Source: Croceimicrobium sp965228705 (GTDB lineage: Bacteria > Bacteroidota > Bacteroidia > Flavobacteriales > Schleiferiaceae). Taken from it: a stretch of DNA of 64,000 nt. The notes under the pieces are model-generated. The model had not been told where the DNA came from and searched no databases. It worked only from the letters and a program-made list of their open reading frames with translations. How positions within the stretch are numbered: the stretch's first letter is position 1; each line of letters opens with the position of its first letter. Positions 51,665-62,066 of this stretch are shown here, piece by piece. Both the position numbers and the translations under genes were made by a program. The stretch is taken from positions 3,410,001 to 3,474,000 of the forward strand of contig NZ_OZ245832.1 of assembly GCF_965228705.1 (NCBI RefSeq). The letters are read 5' to 3'.

Positions 51665-53176
51665 ATGTCTCAAGTAGTTGGAAAAATTGCTCAGATCATC
51701 GGACCGGTAGTTGACGTGTACTTCGACACCACCAATGCTGAGCTTCCTAAGATTTACGATGCACTTCATGTAGTTCGTCCTGACGGAACTCGTTTGGTTT
51801 TGGAAACCCAGCAACACATCGGTGAAGATACCGTACGTGCTATCGCTATGGATTCTACCGACGGTATGCAACGCGGTCAGGAAGTAAAAGCTACCGGAAG
51901 TCCTATTAAGATGCCTGCAGGTGAAGGTATTCGTGGTCGTTTATTTAATGTGATTGGAGAGGCCATCGACGGATTGGAGCAATTGCCCACCGAAACTGGT
52001 TTACCTATTCACCGTGAAGCACCAAAATTCGAAGATCTTTCTACAGCTACTGAGATTCTTTTCACCGGTATTAAGGTAATTGACTTGATCGAGCCTTATG
52101 CAAAAGGTGGTAAAATTGGTTTGTTCGGTGGTGCCGGTGTAGGTAAAACCGTATTGATCCAGGAATTGATTAACAACATTGCCAAAGGCCATGGTGGTCT
52201 TTCGGTATTCGCCGGAGTAGGTGAGCGTACTCGTGAGGGTAATGACCTTTTACGTGAGATGCTCGAGTCTGGTATTATTAAATATGGCGAAGGCTTTAAC
52301 GAGTCTATGGAAAACGGTGGCTGGGACCTGAGCAAGGTGAGCCCCGAGGAAATGAAAGAATCCAAAGCATCCTTCGTATTCGGTCAGATGAATGAGCCTC
52401 CCGGTGCCCGTGCCCGTGTAGCCCTTTCTGGTTTGACCCTTGCTGAGTACTATCGTGATGGTGAAGGTGATGGCGCTGGTCGTGATATCCTTTTCTTCGT
52501 AGATAATATCTTCCGCTTTACTCAGGCTGGTTCTGAGGTATCGGCACTTTTAGGACGTATGCCATCTGCGGTAGGTTATCAACCTACTTTGGCTACTGAG
52601 ATGGGGGCCATGCAGGAACGTATTACATCTACAAAAAACGGATCTATTACTTCCGTACAGGCGGTTTATGTGCCTGCGGATGACTTAACTGACCCGGCTC
52701 CTGCAACTACCTTTGCTCACTTGGATGCTACTACTGTATTGTCTCGTAAATTGGCTGCCTTGGGTATTTACCCTGCGGTAGATCCACTGGACTCTACTTC
52801 ACGAATTTTGGCTCCTGAAATTATTGGAGATGAGCACTACAATTGTGCCCAACGCGTGAAAGCCATCTTACAGCGTTATAAAGAATTACAAGATATCATC
52901 GCTATCCTTGGTATGGACGAATTGTCTGAAGAGGATAAGATGATCGTAGCACGTGCCCGTAAGGTTCAGCGTTTCTTGTCTCAGCCTTTCCACGTGGCAG
53001 AGCAGTTTACTGGTATCCCTGGAGTATTTGTAGGCATCGAAGACACCATCAAAGGATTTAACATGATCATGGATGGTGAGATGGATGAATATCCTGAAGC
53101 AGCTTTCAACTTGAAAGGTACGATCGAAGAAGTGCGTGAAGCTGGTGAGAAGATGTTAGCCGAAGCTCAGGCCTAA
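51665..53176 (+). CDS. atpD: F1 ATP synthase subunit beta
   Basis: A 503-residue catalytic subunit of the F-type ATP synthase. Walker A GGAGVGKT is at residues 155-162, followed by GERTREGNDL, the Walker B segment DILFFVDNIFRF, ALLGRMPSAVGYQPTL and the DELSEEDK motif near the C-terminus. Codon use is strongly biased. It is followed by atpC only; the other ATP synthase genes are not in the window, a split that is usual in Bacteroidota. Confidence 0.99.
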   Translation: MSQVVGKIAQIIGPVVDVYFDTTNAELPKIYDALHVVRPDGTRLVLETQQHIGEDTVRAIAMDSTDGMQRGQEVKATGSPIKMPAGEGIRGRLFNVIGEAIDGLEQLPTETGLPIHREAPKFEDLSTATEILFTGIKVIDLIEPYAKGGKIGLFGGAGVGKTVLIQELINNIAKGHGGLSVFAGVGERTREGNDLLREMLESGIIKYGEGFNESMENGGWDLSKVSPEEMKESKASFVFGQMNEPPGARARVALSGLTLAEYYRDGEGDGAGRDILFFVDNIFRFTQAGSEVSALLGRMPSAVGYQPTLATEMGAMQERITSTKNGSITSVQAVYVPADDLTDPAPATTFAHLDATTVLSRKLAALGIYPAVDPLDSTSRILAPEIIGDEHYNCAQRVKAILQRYKELQDIIAILGMDELSEEDKMIVARARKVQRFLSQPFHVAEQFTGIPGVFVGIEDTIKGFNMIMDGEMDEYPEAAFNLKGTIEEVREAGEKMLAEAQA

Positions 53177-53194
53177 TCTTACTAAGCACAAGAC

Positions 53195-53485
53195 ATGACT
53201 TTAGAAATCATCACTCCCGAATCTAAAATCTTTGAAGGCGAAGCTGATGCCGTGCGTTTGCCCGGTAAAGAAGGTCTCTTTCAGATTTTAAATGGACACG
53301 CCCCTATGATTAGCACCTTGCGTGCAGGAGAAGTGAAGATCGATATTCCCACTTCTTCTAAAACTATCGATGGCTTACACGGTACTATCGAAACCGATAA
53401 AAGCAACGATAAGGTTTTGCGTATGCAAGTGAAAGGTGGCGTTGTTGAAGTGCAAAAAGATCGTGTGATTTTATTAGCGGATTAA
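53195..53485 (+). CDS. atpC: F1 ATP synthase subunit epsilon (short form)
   Basis: A 96-residue protein that corresponds to the N-terminal beta-sandwich of epsilon (LEIITPESKIFEGEADAVRLPGKEGLFQILNGHAPM). The C-terminal helical hairpin, which inhibits the enzyme in E. coli, is absent, as in other Bacteroidota. It starts 18 bases after atpD and is followed by a terminator. Confidence 0.95.
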   Translation: MTLEIITPESKIFEGEADAVRLPGKEGLFQILNGHAPMISTLRAGEVKIDIPTSSKTIDGLHGTIETDKSNDKVLRMQVKGGVVEVQKDRVILLAD

Positions 53486-53512
53486 TATCCACACACACCT
53501 TACTATATAGAG

Positions 53513-53544
53513 AACCCTGGTTTAGCAATAAATCAGGGTTTTTT
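53513..53544 (+). terminator. Terminator of atpDC
   Basis: Stem aaccctggttt (53513-53523) with aaatcagggtt (53530-53540), one G-T pair, six-base loop, continuing T-run to 53544. It is also just 3' of the convergent Rieske-like gene and may serve both. Confidence 0.85.
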
Positions 53545-53547
53545 GTT

Positions 53548-54000
53548 TTAGTTCCGAACCCGAATTACCGCCCCATCGAAAGTACAACGGTATTCTACCA
53601 TGGATATAGTGGCGTTTTCTCCCGGGGAACCGTCAAAGAGTAAATATTTCTCGCCATGACAGGGACATTCGGCAAAAACGCGGTCATCACTTAGCTCCAA
53701 CTGTGAGCAATCTTCAGAATAATGTTTGGGGCAAGCACGATCAAAAGCCGCAAAGTCATCGACCTGATTATTGCCATAACGACGGAATATTATTAAGCCT
53801 CGATAACCACCATTAAAGTATATCGCACCACCAGGGCTTTGCAGCTCAATATTAGAAGGATTATTCAAATAGATATACTGATCAAAACTAACCAGCGGAA
53901 AATCCCTCTGTTGGTTTTTTTTACATGCGGAGGCAACCGATAAAAAAATCAGGGTCAAAAGAAGTGAAAGGCACTTGTTCTGGAACACGGAATGAAGCAT
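53548..54000 (-). CDS. Rieske-like lipoprotein with altered cluster ligands
   Basis: A 150-residue protein from the ATG at 54000. The lipobox SVASAC puts the anchor on Cys 26. The C-terminal part has the layout of a Rieske fold: FDRACPKHYSEDC, then VFAECPCHGEKYLLFDGSP. The second box CPCHG matches the usual C-x2-H. The first box reads C-P-K-H where C-x-H is expected, so ligation of a normal [2Fe-2S] cluster is doubtful. Similar Bacteroidota lipoproteins are known only as hypothetical. A start at 54024 is also possible. Confidence 0.65.
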   Translation of the reverse strand: MLHSVFQNKCLSLLLTLIFLSVASACKKNQQRDFPLVSFDQYIYLNNPSNIELQSPGGAIYFNGGYRGLIIFRRYGNNQVDDFAAFDRACPKHYSEDCSQLELSDDRVFAECPCHGEKYLLFDGSPGENATISMVEYRCTFDGAVIRVRN

Positions 54001-54132
54001 TTCTGCAAAATAACTCTGAATCAACGTTAAAATTTTATGGCCTATGAACTTATTCTTAAAATAATGTTAACACTTAAGGGTTCATTTTCAAGAAATTATT
54101 AGAAAACACACTGATACCTCGGATTTTGGGCT

Positions 54133-54163
54133 TTGTCGCCGACCACGTTTTAACTTATATTTA
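54133..54163 (+). promoter_or_regulatory. Promoter of the TonB receptor / T9SS / PorV-like module
   Basis: TTG at 54133-54135, a 20-base spacer and TATATTTA at 54156-54163, one base from the full consensus. It lies 45 bases before the ATG of the receptor gene. Confidence 0.5.
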
Positions 54164-54207
54164 CGGCCTTTTAAATCCAGGAGGGATCTTAATAACCGAA
54201 AAATAGT

Positions 54208-57200
54208 ATGGGAAAGAAAATACTCTTACTGCTATTCGTCACTTTTAGCACCGTTGCATTTGCGCAACAACGCCCAGGTTCTTTAAAAGGAACAGTGACA
54301 GAAGCCAGCACTGGCGAAACTATACCACTTGCCAATATTTCAATCAAAGATGGAGCAGGTTCGTATGTAACCGGAGGGTCAACTGATTTCGACGGGAAAT
54401 ACAATATTAACCCAGTTTCTCCCGGAACCTACACCGTTGAAGTGAGTTTCATGGGTTTTGCGACCATTACTTTAAAAGGGGTGTTAATTTCCCCTAACTC
54501 AGCAACCTTGCAAGATTTTAAAATGCAGCCTTCGAATCAAATTTTGGAGGAAGTTGTTATTGAGTATGAAGCACCTTTGATCGATAAGACCAAAGCTTCT
54601 AAAGTAACTACCGCTGAGGACATTCAGAATATGGCGGTTCGTGATATTACCTCTGTAGCTGGTCAGGCTGCAGGTGTAACTCAGGATGCCAACGGTAACA
54701 CCAGTATTCGTGGTGCTCGTGGAGAAGGTACTGTTTACTTTATTGACGGGGTTAAAGTGCGTGGTAATGTGGGAATTCCACAGGCGGCAATTGCACAGAC
54801 TGAGGTAATTACCGGTGGTCTTCCTGCTCAATATGGTGATGCGATTGGTGGGGTAATTAACACTACTACTCGCGGACCTTCCAGTGAGTTCTTCGGAACC
54901 GCGGAGATCTTAACCTCTTTGCCATTTAAATACATGACCAAGGCGGATGGAACTCCTATCCTCGATGGTCAGAACTATAACTTAGGAGCCTTTACTTTAG
55001 GTGGCCCTATTTGGAAGCGCAAGCGTACCACTGCTACTGGTGCTGAGCGTCAAGAAACTGTGATCGGTTTCTTATTCAGTTCAGAGTTCCAGTATGTTGA
55101 AGAGCCTCGTCCCGTTCCTTCTGATATCCCATACATTCAGTTGGATCCCGAAGTATTGGCTAGCCTTGAGCAGAATCCTATTAGTATGGATCCAGGTGGT
55201 CGTGCTATTAATATCAACTCCGAGTTTGTTACTGAGGATGACCTTAGTAATATTTGGCAACGTCCCAACTCTTATACTAATAACCTGCGTTTAAGTGGTA
55301 ACATTCAGTTCAAAACTACTGAGACCACTACTTTAACCTTAGGAGGTCGATTAGTATACAGCGATGATATGTCTTCCAGCTATGCTAGTCATATTTTCAA
55401 CTATAAGAATAACATGCGTTCAATCAACTCAGATTGGCAGGCTTACTTGCGTTTCCAACAAACTTTCAGAAACCCTGAAGAAAAAGAGGGCGAAAGCAAT
55501 TTGATCCGTAACGCATATTATACTGTGCAGGTAGACTACACTCGTACTTTTGGTGAAACCATGGACGAAGTACACGGAAAGAACTTCTTCAACTACGGTT
55601 ATACTGGTAAGTATGATGTTCAAACTACTCCGGCTTATGTATACGGAACCGATACCACTACCGGTCTTAGCGGCTACCGTTATGTAGGTGATTTCGATGC
55701 AGGAATCAATTACACCCCCGGTGGTTTAAATCCTATCCGCGATAATTACATTAGCTCTTTCTTCGATATTGCTGCCGATAATCCTGGCATCAACAGTCGT
55801 ACTTTGGATGATGTTCTTGGATATGGAATGCCCATCAATGGCTTTAACCCTCGTAGTGTATATGGTCTTTGGACCAATGTGGGTTCACAGCAAGGTGGAT
55901 ACAATGTAGGTCGTACCAGCCAGTTCCGTGTAACTGCTTCTACCAACTTTGATATCAAAGACCACTCACTGATTTTAGGTTTCGAATATGAGCAGCGTAT
56001 TGACCGCGCTTATGGTTTAGGTGCTCAGGGACTTTGGACTCGTATGCGCTTATTGCAAAACCAACCTAACTCTCAGTTAGATATTGCGAATCCAATTCCG
56101 GTTTATGACCAATTCGGAAACTATCAAGATACTATTAACTACAATTACGCTTACAACCCACAAGATGCTTCTCAGTTCTCAGAGGAAGTTCGTCGGGCTC
56201 TAGGTTTAAACCCTTACGGAGTTGAGCAAATCAACATCGATAACATGGATCCAAGTACTTTCTCTTTGGATATGTTCTCGGCTGATGAATTAATCAACCC
56301 TAACGGTGCGGCCAGTGTAAGTTATTACGGATACGATTATACCGGAAATATTCAGGATGGTAACCCTAGTATTTCTGAGTTCTTTACGGCTCGTGATGAA
56401 AATGGTCGTTATACTCGTCCGGTTGCACCTTTCCAGCCTATTTATATTGCTGGTTATGTTCAGGATCAGTTTACTTTCCGTGATCTTACTTTCAACGTAG
56501 GTATCCGGGTTGACCGTTTTGATATGAACCAGGATGTGCTTCGTGATCCTTATGTATTATATCCTTATTATACTGTAAGTGATTTACCAAGTTCACCTCT
56601 TTCTGAAGATGCATTGAGCAGTGTGCCTGCTTCTGTAGGTCAAGACTATGCGGTTTACGTAAGTGACTTCGACTACACCAAAGCAAAAATTGTGGGTTAC
56701 CGTAGTGGCGATCAGTTCTACAATGAGAATGGTGAGCCATTGAGTGATCCTGGCGTATTGTCTGATGCAGCTGGTGGTGGTATTAAGCCATTCCTGGTAA
56801 GTCCTCCCGGAGACGGAACTTCTACTGGTGGTGATATTCCATCTGAGTCTTTCGTAGATTACGATCCTCAGGTTGTAGTTATGCCCCGTGTAGCTTTCAA
56901 CTTCCCAATTACCGATGAGGCTATCTTCATCTTCCACTATGATGTATTAGCTCAGCGTCCAACTACCGGCTTATCTCGTTTGGATCCGTTTTCTTACTTA
57001 GGTCTTACTTACCTGCGTAATGGTGGAGTGTTGAACAATCCAAACTTGTTGCCACAACGTACTACCGAATACGAAATGGCATTTAAGCAAATGCTTTCTA
57101 AGAAGTCTGCTTTGAAATTGGCTGCCTTCTATCGTGAGTTACGTGATTTACTTCAAGCAGTGAACTATCCAGAAGCTTACCCTATTACTTATGTAGCTTA

Positions 57201-57924
57201 TGGTAACCGTGACTTTGGTACTGTAAAAGGATTTACTCTTGAATACGAATTACGTCGTACTAAGAACTTTAAGATTGATGCAAACTACACCTTGCAGTTT
57301 GCCAGTGGTACTGGCTCCAGTGCTACTACCGGTGCTAACCTGGCTCGTGTAGGTGCTGCATCTCTGCGTACTCTTTTACCATTCGACTACGATAACCGTC
57401 ACCAGATTTTGGTACGTTTTGACTGGCGTTATGGCCGTGGTTTACAATACGATGGCCCTAAAATCAATGGTAAGAACATTTTGGAAAACTTCGGTGTGAA
57501 CATTACTTGTAATGCTCTTTCCGGACGTCCTTATACTCGTCGTGATCGCGCTTATGCTGTTACTGCATCAGCTTCATCTTCGGCACAAACTGCAGGTCAG
57601 ATCAACGGTTCTCGCTTACCATGGCAAGTGAACTTTGATGCCCGTATCAACAAGACTTTCATGTTGGATAAGAAGGGTAATAAGAGCCTTGATGTATACC
57701 TCCAGATTTTGAACCTTTTGGATACTCGTAACATTGTTTCCGTATATCCTTTCACCGGCAGTCCTGATGATGATGGTTTCCTTGCTTCTCAAGCAGGTCA
57801 AGCTCAGATTCAAGGTCAGATTAGTGAGCAAGCTTACGTTGATTTGTACAACCGTCGTATGGCGAGTCCTTTCAACTACTCATTGCCTCGTCGTTTCCGC
57901 TTAGGAATTGCCTATAACTTCTAG
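54208..57924 (+). CDS. SusC-like TonB-dependent receptor with carboxypeptidase-like domain
   Basis: A 1238-residue outer-membrane protein. Signal peptide MGKKILLLLFVTFSTVAFA-Q. A carboxypeptidase-regulatory-like domain follows at 25-110 (GSLKGTVTEASTGETIPLANISIKDG, VSFMGFATITLKGV). The plug starts near 115 (EVVIEYEAPLIDKTKASKVTTAEDI, NTSIRGARGEGTVYFIDGVKVRG), and a long barrel ends FRLGIAYNF. Codon use, with nearly all Arg as CGT, is like that of atpD. It heads a three-gene module with a giant T9SS cargo 23 bases downstream and a PorV-like barrel, so its substrate may be linked to those proteins. Confidence 0.9.
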   Translation: MGKKILLLLFVTFSTVAFAQQRPGSLKGTVTEASTGETIPLANISIKDGAGSYVTGGSTDFDGKYNINPVSPGTYTVEVSFMGFATITLKGVLISPNSATLQDFKMQPSNQILEEVVIEYEAPLIDKTKASKVTTAEDIQNMAVRDITSVAGQAAGVTQDANGNTSIRGARGEGTVYFIDGVKVRGNVGIPQAAIAQTEVITGGLPAQYGDAIGGVINTTTRGPSSEFFGTAEILTSLPFKYMTKADGTPILDGQNYNLGAFTLGGPIWKRKRTTATGAERQETVIGFLFSSEFQYVEEPRPVPSDIPYIQLDPEVLASLEQNPISMDPGGRAININSEFVTEDDLSNIWQRPNSYTNNLRLSGNIQFKTTETTTLTLGGRLVYSDDMSSSYASHIFNYKNNMRSINSDWQAYLRFQQTFRNPEEKEGESNLIRNAYYTVQVDYTRTFGETMDEVHGKNFFNYGYTGKYDVQTTPAYVYGTDTTTGLSGYRYVGDFDAGINYTPGGLNPIRDNYISSFFDIAADNPGINSRTLDDVLGYGMPINGFNPRSVYGLWTNVGSQQGGYNVGRTSQFRVTASTNFDIKDHSLILGFEYEQRIDRAYGLGAQGLWTRMRLLQNQPNSQLDIANPIPVYDQFGNYQDTINYNYAYNPQDASQFSEEVRRALGLNPYGVEQINIDNMDPSTFSLDMFSADELINPNGAASVSYYGYDYTGNIQDGNPSISEFFTARDENGRYTRPVAPFQPIYIAGYVQDQFTFRDLTFNVGIRVDRFDMNQDVLRDPYVLYPYYTVSDLPSSPLSEDALSSVPASVGQDYAVYVSDFDYTKAKIVGYRSGDQFYNENGEPLSDPGVLSDAAGGGIKPFLVSPPGDGTSTGGDIPSESFVDYDPQVVVMPRVAFNFPITDEAIFIFHYDVLAQRPTTGLSRLDPFSYLGLTYLRNGGVLNNPNLLPQRTTEYEMAFKQMLSKKSALKLAAFYRELRDLLQAVNYPEAYPITYVAYGNRDFGTVKGFTLEYELRRTKNFKIDANYTLQFASGTGSSATTGANLARVGAASLRTLLPFDYDNRHQILVRFDWRYGRGLQYDGPKINGKNILENFGVNITCNALSGRPYTRRDRAYAVTASASSSAQTAGQINGSRLPWQVNFDARINKTFMLDKKGNKSLDVYLQILNLLDTRNIVSVYPFTGSPDDDGFLASQAGQAQIQGQISEQAYVDLYNRRMASPFNYSLPRRFRLGIAYNF

Positions 57925-57947
57925 ATCAGAAATAAGTAAATAGCTGT

Positions 57948-60900
57948 ATGAAAATCAGAAGCTTTTTAACATACGCCTTGGTTTTTTCGGTAAGCATTAC
58001 CGGATTAAGTGCAAAGGAAAAACCGGCGAAGAATAACAAAAACAAGTCGGCCTTAGAGGCCTTGGCTGAGGGCTGTGCCCCGGCCACGGCCCAAACCGAC
58101 CTGAACATTAACAACGTTCGGGCCCGTATCCTCGGTGGTGGTGATATGTGGTGGGACCTTAACGATGCCCAGTATGAGGTGCCAAAGGGGTCTAATAAAC
58201 ACTCCATGTTTGCTGGTGCACTTTGGTTAGGAGGTATCGATGATGCCGATCAGCTTAAATTAGCTGCTATGACCTACCGTCAGGATGGTGTAGATTACTG
58301 GCCTGGTCCACTGGATGACAATGCCTCTATTGATGAAGCTACTTGCCAGCAGTACGACCGTCACTGGATGGTATACCGCAGTGAGGTGGAATTGCACGCA
58401 GCCTGGATCGCTTGTAAGGAAGATCCTACTTGTGATCCTGAAACACGTTACCCCGGCTATTCCGGTAATATTCCTGAAAGCATTCAGGAATGGCCTGGTA
58501 ATGGTGCTGATGGTCTTTTGCCTTACAGCTTGGCTCCTTATATCGAGTCCGATACCAATGGTATCCCCGGATTTTACGAATATGAGTGGGATTATCCCGG
58601 TTACGATTTCACTCGTGAGGCCGATTGCCAGTCTAAAGAAGTAGACCTATTATATGGTGACCAAACCATTTGGTGGGTATATAATGATAAAGGAAACATT
58701 CACACCGAAACCAATGCATCAGCTTTAGGTTTTGAAATTCGTGCGCAAGCCTTTGCCTTTACCGCGAATGACGAGGTGAACAACATGACCTTTAACAACT
58801 ATCGTATTCTTAACCGTTCTACTTTCCGTTTACGTGATACCTATTTCGGTACCTGGTTTGATGCGGATTTAGGTAACCCCTACGATGATATCATTGGTAG
58901 TGATATTGCTCGTGGTTTGGGTTATGTATACAATGGTGATAATGATGATGAAGGTGCATTAGGATACGGAGCCAATCCACCCGCGGTGGGTTTTGACTTC
59001 TTCCAAGGTCCTTTCGCCGATTATTTCAATGGCATCGACGATGACCGTGATGGCTGTGTGGATGGTGTGCGTATTGATGGTGTTTGTGTTGCTGAGGATC
59101 CAAACTCCAATATCAATGAGCGTATTATCATGTCGGGTTTCATGTATTATAACAACTCGGCTAACTTTAATGGTCCTTCAGGAACCACCGACCCTAATAA
59201 TGCTCAAGAGTTCTATAACTTATTGAACAGTATCTGGAAAGATGGTCGCCCATTGGTTATTGAAAGTCCTGCGGGTAAAGGGAATACAGGTAATGGTGAC
59301 GGATACTCTCTGGACCCTGCTTTAGTACCTACTCGCTTTGCTTATCCTGGTGTTTCTATTGATACCACTGGCGCATATGAGCCTTTTACTCCTGTAGATT
59401 GGTGGGAATCTCCCAACAACCAAGCAGATAAGCGTGGTCTTCACTGTGCGGGTCCTTTCTCTTTGGCTCCTGGCGCTTTGAACTTCATTACTACAGGCGC
59501 GGTTTGGGCGCGTAATTTCGCTTCTCAAGATTTATTTGCTTCTGTAAATGATGTGATTGTAGCGGATGATAAAGCACAACAGTTATTCGACAACTGTTTC
59601 CAGGTATTGGATGGACCTTTTACTCCTGATTTGGAGATTATTGAATTAGATCAGGAATTGGTAATCAATATTTTGAATCCATTTACTGAAAATACCATTG
59701 GATACGAGCAACGTGATCCACGTATTCCACCCGATCCAAACTGGACTTCTACTCAATTAGATTCAGCTTTACAAGCAGGATATTTCAACTACCTCTTCGA
59801 AGGTTTCCAATTGTTCCAGGTGGCGAATGCTGATGTGGGTGTGGATGATCTTTATGATGTAGCACAATCTCGTCTGATTGCCCAGTCTGACCTTAAAAAT
59901 GGAATTGGTCAATTGGTGAACTATACTGAAAGCCCTGACTTAATTGGAAACCCTCTGACTCCAACCGATATGACTTTGGAGGCTAATGATGATGGTATCG
60001 TTTTAAGTTACCGTGTGTTGGAAGACGCATTTGCTGAAGGGAACCGTGCCTTGATTAACAATAAGGATTACTATTTCTACTTAATTACCTACGCTCACAA
60101 TAATTACAAGACTTTCAGTCCGGGAAGTGCTGGAGATAACTCCAACGCACAGAAAACTCCTTATTTGGCTGGTCGTCGTAATATCGGTGATGGTTCAAAA
60201 CCTTATAAAGGAACCCCAAGTCGCGTTGAGAACCGGAATAATGGTACGCGTTTGAATGCGCAGTGGGGTGATCTGGTTAGCGTTACCCGTTTAAGTGGTA
60301 ATGGTAACGGTAGCGCCTACCTCCGTGTAAGTGCTGAAACTGAGAATGAAATTTTACTCAATGGTGGAACGAATGAGATTGAGTATCTCGCTGGTTCAGC
60401 TCCCGTTGAAGTGAAAATCGTAGATCCTTATATCGTAGGTACAAAACGCACAGGTAAGTATCGCTTGTACTTTACGGATTTAGACACTAGCCGTAAATGG
60501 ATCCTTACTGATTTGAATGATTCAGTGATTGATGTGGCAGAGTCAGAAATTGATTTCCGTACGGAACAAATTGTTTTCAATGCGAATGGCGAGAGCCTTG
60601 GTTTCTCAATAAACGTTAAGGAACCACTAGCTCCCGGATTTGATCGTCCTAATTCTACTAATAATGGTGTAATTGGTGGTTCGGTAACCTTTGCGGATCC
60701 AACAAAACCATGGTTAAGTGGTGTTGCGGATACTGATAATGAGAATCCTACCAACTGGATTTTAGCCGGTTCTAATGAGATCACCGATAATGACAATTTA
60801 CCTTCGGTATACTATAATGATCATTCTACTGGTGACAATAATGTGGATCCATTAGGAGAGTTTGAGAATATCATTGGAGGAACCTGGGGCCCTGTTGCCT

Positions 60901-62042
60901 TAGCCAGTAATGTTCCCTTCGCAGGTATTCCATCAGATGAGCCTGCCAGACGTCAGAGTCCTGGATATCCATTACGTGATGGTTCAAACTTCAACCGTAT
61001 GTATCCTATTGACCAATTACCCAACATTAATGTGGTATTATCACCAGATCCTGCAAAATGGTCTCGTGTACCGGTATTGGAAATGGGTAACTATGCTGAT
61101 GCCAACGAAGGTGGTGTTCAAACCTTCCGCCTGCGTGCTGGAACCAGCTTAATGAAAACTTCAAATGGTGAATTAGTCCCAGATCCAAATGGTTCTACAG
61201 GTTGGAGTTATTTCCCCGGTTATGCTTATAACGTGGAAACTGGAAATCGCTTAAACCTTGTAATCGCTGAGAACTCCTGGTTAAAGAGTGAGTTTGGAGA
61301 CGATATGAAGTGGAACCCAACTGCGAATTACACTCAAAAGCTTGGAACTATTGCTTTAGGAGGTATGCACGTGGTTTATGTATTGGCAGATTCTTCTACT
61401 TTCCGTGGTACTATGAAGGACCTTACCTATAAAGGAGATGCCATTGATGATTATCCTATGAAGGATGAAATCGAAAACATGAATAGTGCATTAACACGTA
61501 CCGACGTCTGGGGTGCTATGACCTGGTGTTCTATTGGTATGTTGAGTGGTAATGAGTATCAGTTTACGGACTACCGTGATATTCCTACTGAAGCATTAGT
61601 GGAAATTCGCGTTCAAAGTCCATTTGGTGTAACAGCCACGGCTCAAAATGAAGGACGTCCATTATACGAGTTTGACCTGGATGCTTACAATGCGGAATTG
61701 AATAACTTAACTATTGCTGAAAGCGCTTTAGATAATATTCGCGTTGTACCTAACCCTTATTATGGCTCATCAGCATACGAGGATGGTCAGTTGGATAATA
61801 TCGTTAAGATTACCAACCTGCCTCAGCGTTGTACCATTAACATCTTTATGCCTAACGGTACTTTGGTACGTACCATTTCCAAGGATAACTCCTTGACCTT
61901 TACAGAGTGGGATTTGAAGAACGACTTCAATGTACCCATCGCAAGTGGAGTTTATCTGATCCATATCGATGCCGGACCAATTGGTCAGAAGGTGGTGAAA
62001 TGGATGGGAAGTTTACGTCCAATTGACCTGAATGCATTCTAA
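57948..62042 (+). CDS. Giant T9SS-exported protein (1364 residues)
   Basis: Signal peptide MKIRSFLTYALVFSVSITGLSA. The N-terminal region (LNINNVRARILGGGDMWWDLNDAQYEVP, SMFAGALWLGGID) recurs in large secreted proteins of the Bacteroidota and relatives, of unknown role. Asp-rich loops suggest calcium (DDDRDGCVDGV near residue 365). The end is a sorting domain of the NPYYG type (NIRVVPNPYYGSSAYEDG, TINIFMPNGTLVRTI, IASGVYLIHIDA). Strong codon bias. It lies between a SusC-like receptor and a PorV-like protein, so it may be a major cell-surface protein. Confidence 0.85.
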   Translation: MKIRSFLTYALVFSVSITGLSAKEKPAKNNKNKSALEALAEGCAPATAQTDLNINNVRARILGGGDMWWDLNDAQYEVPKGSNKHSMFAGALWLGGIDDADQLKLAAMTYRQDGVDYWPGPLDDNASIDEATCQQYDRHWMVYRSEVELHAAWIACKEDPTCDPETRYPGYSGNIPESIQEWPGNGADGLLPYSLAPYIESDTNGIPGFYEYEWDYPGYDFTREADCQSKEVDLLYGDQTIWWVYNDKGNIHTETNASALGFEIRAQAFAFTANDEVNNMTFNNYRILNRSTFRLRDTYFGTWFDADLGNPYDDIIGSDIARGLGYVYNGDNDDEGALGYGANPPAVGFDFFQGPFADYFNGIDDDRDGCVDGVRIDGVCVAEDPNSNINERIIMSGFMYYNNSANFNGPSGTTDPNNAQEFYNLLNSIWKDGRPLVIESPAGKGNTGNGDGYSLDPALVPTRFAYPGVSIDTTGAYEPFTPVDWWESPNNQADKRGLHCAGPFSLAPGALNFITTGAVWARNFASQDLFASVNDVIVADDKAQQLFDNCFQVLDGPFTPDLEIIELDQELVINILNPFTENTIGYEQRDPRIPPDPNWTSTQLDSALQAGYFNYLFEGFQLFQVANADVGVDDLYDVAQSRLIAQSDLKNGIGQLVNYTESPDLIGNPLTPTDMTLEANDDGIVLSYRVLEDAFAEGNRALINNKDYYFYLITYAHNNYKTFSPGSAGDNSNAQKTPYLAGRRNIGDGSKPYKGTPSRVENRNNGTRLNAQWGDLVSVTRLSGNGNGSAYLRVSAETENEILLNGGTNEIEYLAGSAPVEVKIVDPYIVGTKRTGKYRLYFTDLDTSRKWILTDLNDSVIDVAESEIDFRTEQIVFNANGESLGFSINVKEPLAPGFDRPNSTNNGVIGGSVTFADPTKPWLSGVADTDNENPTNWILAGSNEITDNDNLPSVYYNDHSTGDNNVDPLGEFENIIGGTWGPVALASNVPFAGIPSDEPARRQSPGYPLRDGSNFNRMYPIDQLPNINVVLSPDPAKWSRVPVLEMGNYADANEGGVQTFRLRAGTSLMKTSNGELVPDPNGSTGWSYFPGYAYNVETGNRLNLVIAENSWLKSEFGDDMKWNPTANYTQKLGTIALGGMHVVYVLADSSTFRGTMKDLTYKGDAIDDYPMKDEIENMNSALTRTDVWGAMTWCSIGMLSGNEYQFTDYRDIPTEALVEIRVQSPFGVTATAQNEGRPLYEFDLDAYNAELNNLTIAESALDNIRVVPNPYYGSSAYEDGQLDNIVKITNLPQRCTINIFMPNGTLVRTISKDNSLTFTEWDLKNDFNVPIASGVYLIHIDAGPIGQKVVKWMGSLRPIDLNAF

Positions 62043-62066
62043 GAACGAATTAACGAGTAACGACCA

